64,000 nucleotides of DNA from Arthrobacter sp. efr-133-R2A-120. Its GTDB lineage: Bacteria; Actinomycetota; Actinomycetes; Actinomycetales; Micrococcaceae. Shown in pieces: positions 1 to 8,302 of this stretch; the first letter of the stretch is position 1, and the number at the start of each line of letters is the position of its first letter. The position numbers and the translations under genes are program-made. The stretch lies in the NCBI RefSeq assembly GCF_030209835.1, contig NZ_JARVRF010000005.1, forward strand, positions 60,277-124,276, in the 5' to 3' direction. Below the pieces are notes generated by a model that saw only the letters and a list, made by a program, of their open reading frames with translations, was not told the DNA's origin and did no database searches.

Positions 1-1777
1 CATTGTTGCTATGGATCTCCAGGATCTTGAAGCCGTGCCGGACCTTGCCTTCCACGAGGAGTTCCTGCTCGAAATCGGAGCTGTCATCCACGATGATCTC
101 GATGAAGATCGCGTCGCTGTCCACCGGCAAGTGGTTGGCTTGCTGGGCATGCTGCAGTTTCAACTGGTACCGGTCGGCGCTCAGTCGCTTCGGCTCGTGC
201 GCGATGATCCGGATGGGGCCTTCCTCGTTGGAGGCCGTGAATTCAAGCGCCTTCTGGTCCATCTTGATGTGCGTAGCCCGCAATTCGAAGGACCGGCGTA
301 CCCGCGACGCGAAGCTCACCAGGACAATGCCGAGGATGAACAGGGCCGCGATCCTGATGCCGTCCGGGCGTTCCACCACATTGGCCACCGTGGTGTAGGC
401 GAAGACGACCGCCACCGCACCGAAAGCGAGGGTCTTGCCCCTCTGTTTCTTCCGGCGTGCGGACAGGGTGACTGCGATCGACGCCGAGGTCATGAGGACC
501 AGGACCCCGGTGGCGTAGGCGCCGCCTTGGGCTTCCACGTTTGCCTCGAAGACCAACGTGATGATGAAGCCGACGGCGGTGAAGACCAGGACCAGGGGGC
601 GGACGGCTTTGGTCCACGCCGGGGCCATGCCGAAGCGAGGCAAATAGCGCGGCACGAGGTTCAGCAAGCCGGCCATGGCGGAGGCGCCGGCAAACCAGAG
701 GATGGCGATGGTGCTGATGTCATAGACCGTGCCGAAGCCGTCGCCCAGGAACTGGTGCGCAAGGAATGCGAGGGCTCGACCGTCTGCTTTCCCTCCCGGC
801 TGGAATTCAGCGGCCGGAATCAGGAACGTCGTGATGAAGCTCGAGGCCACCAGGAAGGCACTCATGATGAGGGCCGCCGTCGTAAGCAGTTTGTGGGTGC
901 CACGGATGCGGCCCACGGGATTTTCCTCGGTGTCGCTGGGGCTGCCCTTGATCTGGGGCATGACCGCGACGCCGGTCTCGAATCCTGAGAGGCCCAGGGC
1001 AAGTTTCGGGAAGACCAGGAGCGCGATGCCCACCATAACCAAGGGGTTGCCGTGCTGCTGGTTCAGTGCTGCCCACCAATCGGTCACCACATGTGCCTCG
1101 GTCACCACGTGCGCCAAACCGACCGCGACGACGGCGGCGTTCAGCACCAGATAGACGCCCACCAGCACGACGGCGACGTTGATGGCCTCCTTGAATCCCC
1201 TGAGGAACACCACGCCAAGGCCGGCGATGAGCGCCAGGGTGATGGTGATTTCCTGGCCGTGGAGCCATTCCGGGGCAAAGGGGTTTTCGATGGCGTGGGC
1301 GCTCGCGTCCGCGGCGGAGAGGGTCATGGTGATCATGAAGTCCGTGGCGGCGAATCCCAGCAAGGCGAGCACGAAGAGTTTGCCGCCCCAACGGGGGAGG
1401 AGCCGCTCGAGCATCGCGATGGAGCCTTCGCCGCGGGCGCTTTCGGAAGCCACCCGGCGGTAGACCGGCAGGGCGCCGAGCAAGGTGACGGCGACCAGGA
1501 CGATCGTGGCCAACGGCGAGACGATGCCGGCCGCAAGCGCCGCAATGGCGGGCTGGTAGCCGAGGGTAGAGAAGTAGTCGACGCCGGTGAGGCACATGAC
1601 CTTCCACCAGGACTGGGGAGTGTGGCCCTCGTCCGGTTTGCCGTGTGGACCCTGGCGCTTTCCCGAGGTCTCAGGCATTCCGTCGAGCAGCCATCGCTTG
1701 AATTGCCCCTGTTTGATGTCGCCCGCGGGCTTGCGCCGGTCAGAGGGTTCGGCCGGCGGCCTGGTCAGCGTTGTCAC
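1..1777 (-). CDS. APC-superfamily permease, 3' end cut by window edge
   Basis: Reading the minus strand from a GTG at 1777 gives an open frame to the window edge (592 codons, C-terminus missing). An AAAGGA ribosome site lies just upstream (GAAAGGACCAC-GTG). After a basic N-terminus of about 65 residues the protein has [12 protein letters not shown] and repeated hydrophobic segments (about 12), then from roughly residue 485 a soluble tail. This is the layout of large actinobacterial APC-family amino-acid or cation permeases with a cytosolic C-terminal domain. The substrate cannot be read from the sequence. The gene is divergent from the sialidase gene and shares a roughly 210-base intergenic region with it. 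The family call is firm and the start is well supported. The missing part would be a further stretch of the soluble tail. Confidence 0.8.
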   Translation of the reverse strand, partial: MTTLTRPPAEPSDRRKPAGDIKQGQFKRWLLDGMPETSGKRQGPHGKPDEGHTPQSWWKVMCLTGVDYFSTLGYQPAIAALAAGIVSPLATIVLVAVTLLGALPVYRRVASESARGEGSIAMLERLLPRWGGKLFVLALLGFAATDFMITMTLSAADASAHAIENPFAPEWLHGQEITITLALIAGLGVVFLRGFKEAINVAVVLVGVYLVLNAAVVAVGLAHVVTEAHVVTDWWAALNQQHGNPLVMVGIALLVFPKLALGLSGFETGVAVMPQIKGSPSDTEENPVGRIRGTHKLLTTAALIMSAFLVASSFITTFLIPAAEFQPGGKADGRALAFLAHQFLGDGFGTVYDISTIAILWFAGASAMAGLLNLVPRYLPRFGMAPAWTKAVRPLVLVFTAVGFIITLVFEANVEAQGGAYATGVLVLMTSASIAVTLSARRKKQRGKTLAFGAVAVVFAYTTVANVVERPDGIRIAALFILGIVLVSFASRVRRSFELRATHIKMDQKALEFTASNEEGPIRIIAHEPKRLSADRYQLKLQHAQQANHLPVDSDAIFIEIIVDDSSDFEQELLVEGKVRHGFKILEIHSNN

Positions 1778-1938
1778 GTGGTCCTTTCGCGCAGCCTGGA
1801 AACTGCTCCAGATGGAGCGTACGGGCGGGTCGGGCAGGGGATGCCTGTCTTTATGGAATCTTTACGCCCCCTGTGAGCGGGGTCACGTCCCGGTGGGACA
1901 CATTCACATCATTTGGCATGTGAGCGGCATCACGTAGC

Positions 1939-1956
1939 ATATAGAACGTCCTATGT
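1939..1956. promoter_or_regulatory. candidate operator upstream of sialidase
   Basis: ATATAGAACGTCCTATGT is an 18-base inverted repeat (seven of nine arm positions pair) centred 40 bases before the sialidase start. Its form resembles operators of GntR/FCD regulators. No regulator gene is adjacent, so which protein binds is unknown. This is inference from symmetry only. Confidence 0.35.
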
Positions 1957-1987
1957 TGGATGTGACCAAACTACGAAAGGGCTACGC

Positions 1988-4720
1988 ATGAATAACCCGC
2001 TACTCAGTGACAGGGTCAGGAGGCGGCCGGGATGGAGTCAGGGCAGACTTGCCGTCTCCTTGGCAGCCGCCGCAGTCCTCGTGACGTCAACCGTTGTGCC
2101 CGCCTACGCCGCGTTGGATCCATTCCCGAGTCCCAACGTTCCCTCCAACCCTCCGGGAAACAACGCCGAGCAGGTCCTCGCTTCCAACGGCGACAACGCC
2201 ATCGACCCCGTGCTCGGCAAGTACTACCGGATCGTCGCGCTAGCGGACTTGGGCGACGGAGTCCTCCTGGCCTCCTACGACGGTCGTCCCGATGGGGGCG
2301 ATTCACCCTCTGCCAACTCCATCGTCCAACGGCGCAGCACCGACGGCGGAAAGACGTGGGGCAGTCCCACGTTCATCGCGCGGGGACAGATGGGCTCGAC
2401 GGGCGTACAGAAATACGGGTTCAGCGACCCCAGCTACGTCGTGGACAAGGTCAATGGGACGGTGTTCAACTTCCACGTCTACTCGAAGAACCAGGGATTT
2501 GCGGGCAGCGTGCTCGGCAATGACGATACCGACGCCAACGTGATCAGCTCGCAAGTGTCCGTCTCCACCGACCGCGGACTCACCTGGTCCACGGATCCGG
2601 CCAATCAGCCCACACTGCCTGTGCCGTCCGGCTACCCGGCGGGTTCGGCCTACGCCGGGTTCGCGGGTCCGCTGGTCACCAGTACCGTCAAGCCAAACGG
2701 CAGCACTGTCAACGGCGTCCCCAACGTCGGCGGCGTGGCCAGCATGTTCGCTTCGTCCGGCGAGGGCATTCAGCTCAAGTACGGGGCTCATGCGGGCAGG
2801 CTCATCCAGCAGTTTGCCGGAACCATTGTCCAGTCCGATGGGAGCCGCCAGATCCAGGCGTATAGCGTCTACTCCGATGACCACGGCAAGACGTGGAACA
2901 TGGGTAAGCCCACTGGAACAGGCATGGATGAGAACAAGACGGTGGAACTCTCCGACGGCCGCGTCATGTTGAACTCGCGGGACAGTACCGGCGCCAATCC
3001 GCACTTCCGCAAGGTGGCGTATTCCTCCGACGGCGGTGTCACGTACAGCACGCCGGTTGCCGAGGCCCAGCTCCCGGATCCGCGAAACAACGGCTCCATC
3101 ACGAGGATGCACCCGGACGCGGCTGCAGGGTCGGCGGACGCCAAAAAGCTGCTGTTCTCCAACTCGCCGACTCCCACCGCCGGCGGCGCACGCGTGGACG
3201 GCACTGTCCGCTACTCTGCCGACGACGGCAAGACGTGGGGCTCCTCGCGCGTTTTCAAGCCGGGAAGCATGTCTTACTCCACCCTGAGCGCCCTTTCGGA
3301 CGGTACTTTCGGCGTCCTGTACGAAGGTGACAACAACACCATCACCTTCGGGAAATTCGACAAGGCCTGGCTGAGCCCGGTTGCCGCCGTCGTTGTCCCT
3401 GGCGCGGCCACCGTCACGAACGGCGGCAGTGCTCAGCTCGGCGTGACCGTCACCAACAACGACAGCTCGCCGCTTCCTGCGTCGACCGTCAGCCTCGATG
3501 CCTTGCAGGATTGGACGTCGACGACGGCGCAGCTCGCCGCCCTCGATCCGGGCGCCTCGGCGACTGTCGAGCTGACTGTCGCGGCGCCGTCGTACGCCAA
3601 AGCAGGTGCGGTCCCCTTGACCGCCAGGTTGAACGTCGGCGGGTCATCGATAACCGCACCCGTATCTGTGACTGTTGCGGGTGGTTCCGCCAGCAACGTG
3701 GTGGGCGCCTACATTTTCGGCGCCCGCAATGACGCCGGAAGGGACCTGGCAACCCATCCGTATGCTGTGGGCAGTGCCGTGCCCTACAAGTTCCGGGTGT
3801 ACAGCGCGGGCAACATTACGGAATCCGTTGTCCCGCAGTCCGGCAACTTCCAGCCGTTCCTGCCGCCAGGCTCGGGCAACTGCCGGTTCAGCGCCCTTGG
3901 TGTGTGGGGCAACTACCTCTGCGGCACGCCGCAGCACATCGTGACGGCGGACGAAGTGGCTCAGGGATTCTTCGTTCCCAGCACCGTCTGGCAGGTAACG
4001 GGCAGTGGGGCTGCTACCCAGAACTACGCCGTTACGGGTGACGAGGTGGACCTGCTGGTCCGCAATCCCCAAGTGAACGGATCGGTGGTGCCCGCCTTCA
4101 ACGATGTAGACGGGGACGGGTTTGCCGGTGCGGGCGATACGGTGACCTTCGCCTACACATTGACCAACAGCGGCAATGTGGCGCTGACGGATCTTTCGGC
4201 TGCGGCCATCGGATTGTCCAAGCCCACCCTGGCCGTGGGTGAGTCGGTCAATCTCACATCCACCTATACGCTGACAGACGCCGATATTGCTGCCAAGCAA
4301 CTCCCGGCGACGACCATCCCGGTCAGCGCGAACAATGGCGCCAAGGTCGCGTCCCTTCAGTTGGCCAGGGAAGCGGTCGCGCTGAAGGTCAAGCCTGCAA
4401 AGCCAAGCAGGGAGCCCGCCCTGGCTTCCCAGGAGTTGATCGGCACGAATCCGCCGCTGGACTTGGGGCTCGGAACGGATAAATACCGCAGCGGACAGGC
4501 TGTGACTGTCCACAACGTGGAGTATGGCCAGTGGTACTACGTCTATGTGAACAAGCGGAGCTACCGTCTGGGCTGGTTTTTCCCGACGCAGCAAAACACC
4601 CTTTCCTTCGTGCTGCCCGACGACGTGAAAACCGGAATGGACAGCCTCGTTGTGCTGGATACCGAAGGCCGTCAAGTGTCATTCGGAGACTTCCAAGTGA
4701 CGCCCTTCGGGAGCAAGTAG
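1988..4720 (+). CDS. secreted exo-alpha-sialidase (GH33) with NEW3 and C-terminal modules
   Basis: This is a 910-residue extracellular sialidase that should release terminal sialic acids from glycans. The ATG at 1988 is chosen because GAAAGGG precedes it and because it opens a classical signal peptide (RRRPGWSQGR, a hydrophobic core, then cleavage after VPAYA near residue 42). Five Asp-boxes (for example STDGGKTW, STDRGLTW, SADDGKTW) lie at about residues 116, 193, 295, 346 and 408. SYDGRPDGGD (about 95-104) carries the acid/base Asp, and VLYEGDNN (about 443) the nucleophile Tyr/Glu pair. The first Arg of the triad sits in YYRIV rather than the usual FRIP. Residues about 465-560 look like an alpha-galactosidase NEW3 beta domain. 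A DUF11-like repeat (about 690-800) and a short C-terminal beta module follow. No LPXTG anchor is present, so the protein is probably released. No nan catabolic genes are nearby. Confidence 0.9.
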   Translation: MNNPLLSDRVRRRPGWSQGRLAVSLAAAAVLVTSTVVPAYAALDPFPSPNVPSNPPGNNAEQVLASNGDNAIDPVLGKYYRIVALADLGDGVLLASYDGRPDGGDSPSANSIVQRRSTDGGKTWGSPTFIARGQMGSTGVQKYGFSDPSYVVDKVNGTVFNFHVYSKNQGFAGSVLGNDDTDANVISSQVSVSTDRGLTWSTDPANQPTLPVPSGYPAGSAYAGFAGPLVTSTVKPNGSTVNGVPNVGGVASMFASSGEGIQLKYGAHAGRLIQQFAGTIVQSDGSRQIQAYSVYSDDHGKTWNMGKPTGTGMDENKTVELSDGRVMLNSRDSTGANPHFRKVAYSSDGGVTYSTPVAEAQLPDPRNNGSITRMHPDAAAGSADAKKLLFSNSPTPTAGGARVDGTVRYSADDGKTWGSSRVFKPGSMSYSTLSALSDGTFGVLYEGDNNTITFGKFDKAWLSPVAAVVVPGAATVTNGGSAQLGVTVTNNDSSPLPASTVSLDALQDWTSTTAQLAALDPGASATVELTVAAPSYAKAGAVPLTARLNVGGSSITAPVSVTVAGGSASNVVGAYIFGARNDAGRDLATHPYAVGSAVPYKFRVYSAGNITESVVPQSGNFQPFLPPGSGNCRFSALGVWGNYLCGTPQHIVTADEVAQGFFVPSTVWQVTGSGAATQNYAVTGDEVDLLVRNPQVNGSVVPAFNDVDGDGFAGAGDTVTFAYTLTNSGNVALTDLSAAAIGLSKPTLAVGESVNLTSTYTLTDADIAAKQLPATTIPVSANNGAKVASLQLAREAVALKVKPAKPSREPALASQELIGTNPPLDLGLGTDKYRSGQAVTVHNVEYGQWYYVYVNKRSYRLGWFFPTQQNTLSFVLPDDVKTGMDSLVVLDTEGRQVSFGDFQVTPFGSK

Positions 4721-4749
4721 CCCGCGAGGGGACATGAGGTGACGAGCTG

Positions 4750-4773
4750 GGCCGGGCGCGGGGGCGCCCGGCC
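4750..4773 (+). terminator. hairpin terminator after sialidase
   Basis: GGCCGGGCGC and GCGCCCGGCC form a perfect ten-pair stem around a GGGG loop, about 30 bases after the sialidase stop, followed by a T-rich stretch (TGGTCTTGTTG). Confidence 0.7.
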
Positions 4774-4903
4774 TGGTCTTGTTGTGGGGGAGTTGCGGGT
4801 CTTTTGCCGGCGTAAACAAGTGATGCATATAAGACAACTTTGAGTGTATGATTGGTGTCACAGTCATACCCCATCCCGCCTATTCACAAAGGAGTGGCGC
4901 ATT

Positions 4904-5968
4904 TTGGAAGAGCTTCGTATTGAGGCCAACGGCAACCTTGGTCCCATTGATTCGGCCCGAATCCCGCGCTATGCCGGTGCCGCCACCTATGCCCGCTTGC
5001 CCCGCTTGGACCAGGTTTCCAAGGCCGATGTCACGGTAGTCGGCGTCCCCTTCGACTCCGGTGTTTCCTACCGCCCCGGCGCCCGCTTCGGCGCCAACCA
5101 TGTGCGTGAAGCCAGCCGTTTGCTGCGCCCGTACAACCCGGCCTGGGACGTCAGCCCCTTTGAGAACATCCAGGTTGCCGATGCCGGCGACATGGCCGTG
5201 AACCCGTTTAACATCAACGAGGCCATCGAGACCATCCAGCAGAACGCGCTGGATCTGACGGCCAACGGAAGCAAGCTCGTCACGCTCGGCGGCGACCACA
5301 CCATCGCCCTGCCGCTGCTCCGCGCCGCCGCCGAACGCGCCGGCGAACCCGTTGCCATGCTGCACTTCGACGCCCACCTCGACACCTGGGACACCTACTT
5401 CGGCGCCGAGTACACCCACGGCACCCCGTTCCGCCGCGCGGTCGAAGAAGGCATCCTGGACACCGAGGCCATCAGCCACGTCGGTACCCGCGGCCCGCTC
5501 TACGGCAAGAAGGACCTCGACGACGACCACCGCTTCGGCTTCGGCATCGTCACCTCGGCGGACGTCTACTACCAGGGCGTCCTGGAAACCGTGGCCAAGA
5601 TCCGGGACCGCATCGGCAACCGTCCCCTGTACATCTCCGTGGACATCGACGTCCTGGATCCGGCCCACGCTCCGGGTACCGGCACGCCTGAAGCCGGTGG
5701 CATCACCAGCCGCGAGCTCCTCGAAATCATCCGCGGTTTCCGCGGCATGAACCTCGTGGGCGCAGACATCGTGGAGGTCGCCCCGGCCTATGACCACGCC
5801 GAGATCACGGGCGTCGCCGCCAGCCACGTTGCCTACGAGCTCGTCACCCTCCTGGCCGACAACGCCGTCGAAGGCAATCGCCATGGCACCCCGAACGGCT
5901 ATGCCGCACAGGCCCTTGGCCAGGAATCCCGGCGCCCGGCCGGTTTCGCCGCGGCGGTCACGAAGTGA
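4904..5968 (+). CDS. ureohydrolase, agmatinase/guanidinobutyrase family
   Basis: A 354-residue Mn-dependent ureohydrolase that removes urea from a guanidino compound. The start is TTG 4904: AAAGGAG ends nine bases before it, whereas the upstream in-frame ATG at 4844 has no such site. Metal-binding motifs are intact: [16 protein letters not shown] and [16 protein letters not shown], followed by GADIVEVAP. It is the usual family length. The next gene overlaps by four bases (GTGA) and encodes a TPP-dependent decarboxylase. In Pseudomonas, AruI (2-ketoarginine decarboxylase) and GbuA (guanidinobutyrase) act in one arginine transaminase route, so 4-guanidinobutyrate is as likely a substrate as agmatine. 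Family certain, substrate open. Confidence 0.9.
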   Translation: MEELRIEANGNLGPIDSARIPRYAGAATYARLPRLDQVSKADVTVVGVPFDSGVSYRPGARFGANHVREASRLLRPYNPAWDVSPFENIQVADAGDMAVNPFNINEAIETIQQNALDLTANGSKLVTLGGDHTIALPLLRAAAERAGEPVAMLHFDAHLDTWDTYFGAEYTHGTPFRRAVEEGILDTEAISHVGTRGPLYGKKDLDDDHRFGFGIVTSADVYYQGVLETVAKIRDRIGNRPLYISVDIDVLDPAHAPGTGTPEAGGITSRELLEIIRGFRGMNLVGADIVEVAPAYDHAEITGVAASHVAYELVTLLADNAVEGNRHGTPNGYAAQALGQESRRPAGFAAAVTK

Positions 5969-7629
5969 CGGACCAGCGCAACGGCGGGGACCTCGTCGTC
6001 GAGACCCTTGAGGCGCTCGGTGCGAAGACGGTCTTCGGCATCCCGGGCCAGCACGCCCTGGGCCTGTTCGACGCGATGGGCCGCGGCAAGCTGCATTTCG
6101 TGTCCTCCCGCGTGGAGAACAACTCGGCTTTCGCCGCGGACGGGTATTCCCGTGCAACCGGTGAGGTCGGGGTGCTGTTCCTGTCCACCGGTCCGGGCGC
6201 ATTGACGTCCCTCGCCGGATTGCAGGAAGCGTACGCGAGCGGCGTGCCGATGGTGGTCGTGGCGAGCCAGATCCCCTTGGAGGGCCTGGGGGCGCGCCGG
6301 AAGGGCATGCTTCACCAGCTTGATGACCAGAAGGCCTCGGCCGCGAACGTCACCAAGAGCCAGCGCCTCATCCAGCACGCGTCCGGGATTCCCTCGGCCA
6401 TCCAGGATGCCTGGACCGAGGCCATTTCCTCCCCTCAGGGCCCGGTGTGGATCGAGATTCCGCAGAACGTGCTCTTGGACCCCATCATGGTCCCGCCGGT
6501 GGAGGACGCCCTCGCCGAAGCGGCCGACAACCCGCCGCGCGTGGAGCTGATCCGCGAGGCCGTCAAATGGCTGTCGACGGCGGAGCGTCCGGCGATCATC
6601 GCCGGAGGAGGCACGCGCCGTGGCCGGGCCGAAAAGTCGCTCTTGTCGATCGCCGAGAAACTCCGCGCCCCGGTGATCTGCACTCCCGGTGGCAACGGAG
6701 CGTTCCCGTGGACCCACGAGCTCTCCCTGCAGTCCTGGATCGAAGACCGCCACATGACCGATGTCCTCGAGGATGCCGACGTGCTGATCGTCGTCGGTTC
6801 CTCCCTGGGCGAGGTCACCTCCAACTACTTCACCTTTGAGCCGCGCGGTCGCATCATCCAGATCGACGCCGAACCCCGGGTCCTGGAGTCCAACCGGCCC
6901 GGCCTGGGCATCCGCGCCGACGCCGGCCAGGCCCTTGCCGCCCTCGATTCTGCCTTGGACGATGCGCTTGCTGCGACGGCGGCCGCGCCGGACTGGCACG
7001 GCACCACGCCCGAAGACCTCGTCAAGGAGTCCCTGGCCAAGGTCAAGGCACGGCTTGAAGAGCAGGACCTCGGCAAGGAACTGAAGTTCATGGCCGACAT
7101 CCGCGAAGCCGTTCCGGCGGACATGCAGACCTTCTGGGACATGACGATCTCCGCGTACTGGGGTTGGAGCTGCTGGGATTCCCGCGAGGGCCAGTTCCAC
7201 TCGGCCCAGGGCGCCGGCGGTCTCGGCTACGGCTTCCCGGCGGCCATCGGCGGTGCCGTGGGACTGGAAACCGTGGGCAAACCCAGCCGCGTGCTGGCCG
7301 TCTCCGGCGACGGATCCTCGATGTACTCGATCTCCGAGCTGGCCACCGCCAGGCAGCACAACATCCCCGTCACGTGGCTCATCGTGGACGACGGCGGCTA
7401 CGGCATCCTGCGAGAGTACATGGTAGGAGCCTTCGGCAAGGCCACGGCCACCGAGCTCGCCCGCCCGGACTTCGTCAAGCTCGCCGAGGCCTTCGGCGTC
7501 CCGGCCCGCCGTGTGGCCCCGGGCGACGTGGGGGACGCGCTCCGGGAAGGCTTCGCCGCGGACGGCCCCAATGTCGTCGTGGTTGAAACCCTCCTCAAGA
7601 TGTTCGGCCCCACCCACTTGGGCGACTGA
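5965..7629 (+). CDS. thiamine-pyrophosphate-dependent enzyme (AruI/acetolactate-synthase-like)
   Basis: A 554-residue TPP enzyme. It starts at GTG 5965, which overlaps the stop of the ureohydrolase gene, so translation is probably coupled. The N-terminal PYR domain has TVFGIPGQH and the catalytic-Glu segment [15 protein letters not shown]. The middle Rossmann domain spans about 190-330. The C-terminal PP domain carries the TPP motif [16 protein letters not shown] with the later Asp-Gly-Gly segment (VDDGGYG). Members of this family decarboxylate or ligate 2-oxo acids (acetolactate synthase, benzoylformate decarboxylase, 5-guanidino-2-oxopentanoate decarboxylase AruI). Pairing with a ureohydrolase favours the AruI-type role, but that is inference. 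No small regulatory ALS subunit is nearby, which argues against branched-chain amino-acid synthesis. Confidence 0.85.
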   Translation: MTDQRNGGDLVVETLEALGAKTVFGIPGQHALGLFDAMGRGKLHFVSSRVENNSAFAADGYSRATGEVGVLFLSTGPGALTSLAGLQEAYASGVPMVVVASQIPLEGLGARRKGMLHQLDDQKASAANVTKSQRLIQHASGIPSAIQDAWTEAISSPQGPVWIEIPQNVLLDPIMVPPVEDALAEAADNPPRVELIREAVKWLSTAERPAIIAGGGTRRGRAEKSLLSIAEKLRAPVICTPGGNGAFPWTHELSLQSWIEDRHMTDVLEDADVLIVVGSSLGEVTSNYFTFEPRGRIIQIDAEPRVLESNRPGLGIRADAGQALAALDSALDDALAATAAAPDWHGTTPEDLVKESLAKVKARLEEQDLGKELKFMADIREAVPADMQTFWDMTISAYWGWSCWDSREGQFHSAQGAGGLGYGFPAAIGGAVGLETVGKPSRVLAVSGDGSSMYSISELATARQHNIPVTWLIVDDGGYGILREYMVGAFGKATATELARPDFVKLAEAFGVPARRVAPGDVGDALREGFAADGPNVVVVETLLKMFGPTHLGD

Positions 7630-7652
7630 CACCCAAGACGCTTCCCACCCCG

Positions 7653-7715
7653 GCGCGAGCTGGCAGATAATGACCCTTTTGTCGAAAGATAAGGGCATTA
7701 CCTGCCAGCTCGCGC
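7653..7715. terminator. long imperfect palindrome after TPP-enzyme gene
   Basis: GCGCGAGCTGGCAG at 7653 pairs with CTGCCAGCTCGCGC ending at 7715. The stem continues inward through ATAATGACCCTT / AAGGGCATTAC with two mismatches. It lies 23 bases after the stop of the TPP-enzyme gene and before the MarR promoter, so it should act as a strong terminator. The arm AGCTGGCAGATAATG resembles the arm ACTGGCAGTTAATG of the palindrome near 15.7 kb. Confidence 0.7.
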
Positions 7716-7775
7716 TTGGTGTTTAACGCACATCACGCATCATTAGTTTCCCAAAGCAATCATTTAGGCGTATAG

Positions 7776-7788
7776 TTGCTTTAGGCAA
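7776..7788. promoter_or_regulatory. candidate MarR operator
   Basis: TTGCTTTAGGCAA (arms TTGC/GCAA around TTTAG) lies 20 bases before the marR-type start, within TATAGTTGCTTTAGGCAAACA. It has the size and symmetry of MarR-family sites and is well placed for autoregulation of the regulator-transporter pair. Confidence 0.5.
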
Positions 7789-7808
7789 ACAAAAGTGAGG
7801 TGTCTTCC

Positions 7809-8291
7809 ATGGCTGTAGCATCCAGCACAGCAACCGAACTCGTCCATCAGATTTTCGATCTCCAGCGGGTGCTGCGTTGCATCGTCACCGCGAACATCGC
7901 GAAGGATGCCGACGTCGGGTTCGCTTTGCAGGGCGTTATGCGCTTCATCGGCGAGGGGGAGTCCCGGGCCACGAAGCTTGCATCCCGGCTCGGCGTCAGT
8001 CCACCGGTCCTCAGTAGGCACATCGCCGAACTGGAGGAACTCGGTTTGGTGGTCCGGCGACCCGATCCTGCCGACGGCCGGGCACAATTGGTGGCCCTCT
8101 CCGAAGCCGGCATCGAAAAGGTCCGGAACTTCGAAGAACGGCGCAGCCTCAATTTGCGGGCCTACCTCGCGGAATGGAGCGAGGAAGATGCCCTGGAGGC
8201 AGGGCAGGTCCTGGAGAAATTGACCACATCACTCAACCACTCAGTCCGGGCAACGGCGGCCGGCTCCCACCACTTGAACCACACAGCTTAG
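7809..8291 (+). CDS. MarR-family transcriptional regulator
   Basis: A 160-residue winged-helix repressor. ATG 7809 is preferred over GTG 7800 because GTGAGG sits eight bases upstream. The recognition region ATKLASRLGVSPPVLSRHIAEL and the wing VVRRPDPADGRAQLVAL are clear, with dimerisation helices on both sides. The efflux gene begins 11 bases after its stop, so this is very probably the local ligand-responsive repressor of that pump, binding the palindrome just upstream. The inducer cannot be told from sequence. Confidence 0.88.
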   Translation: MAVASSTATELVHQIFDLQRVLRCIVTANIAKDADVGFALQGVMRFIGEGESRATKLASRLGVSPPVLSRHIAELEELGLVVRRPDPADGRAQLVALSEAGIEKVRNFEERRSLNLRAYLAEWSEEDALEAGQVLEKLTTSLNHSVRATAAGSHHLNHTA

Positions 8292-8302
8292 GAGCAGCAG
8301 CA

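Noticed and set aside
1..988. Long plus-strand open frame at the left edge
   Set aside because: It is the antisense of the APC permease frame, which alone shows membrane segments and a ribosome site.
5965..7629. Acetolactate synthase large subunit (ilvB)
   Set aside because: No regulatory subunit or ilv/leu genes adjacent; linkage to a ureohydrolase favours a 2-oxo-acid decarboxylase.
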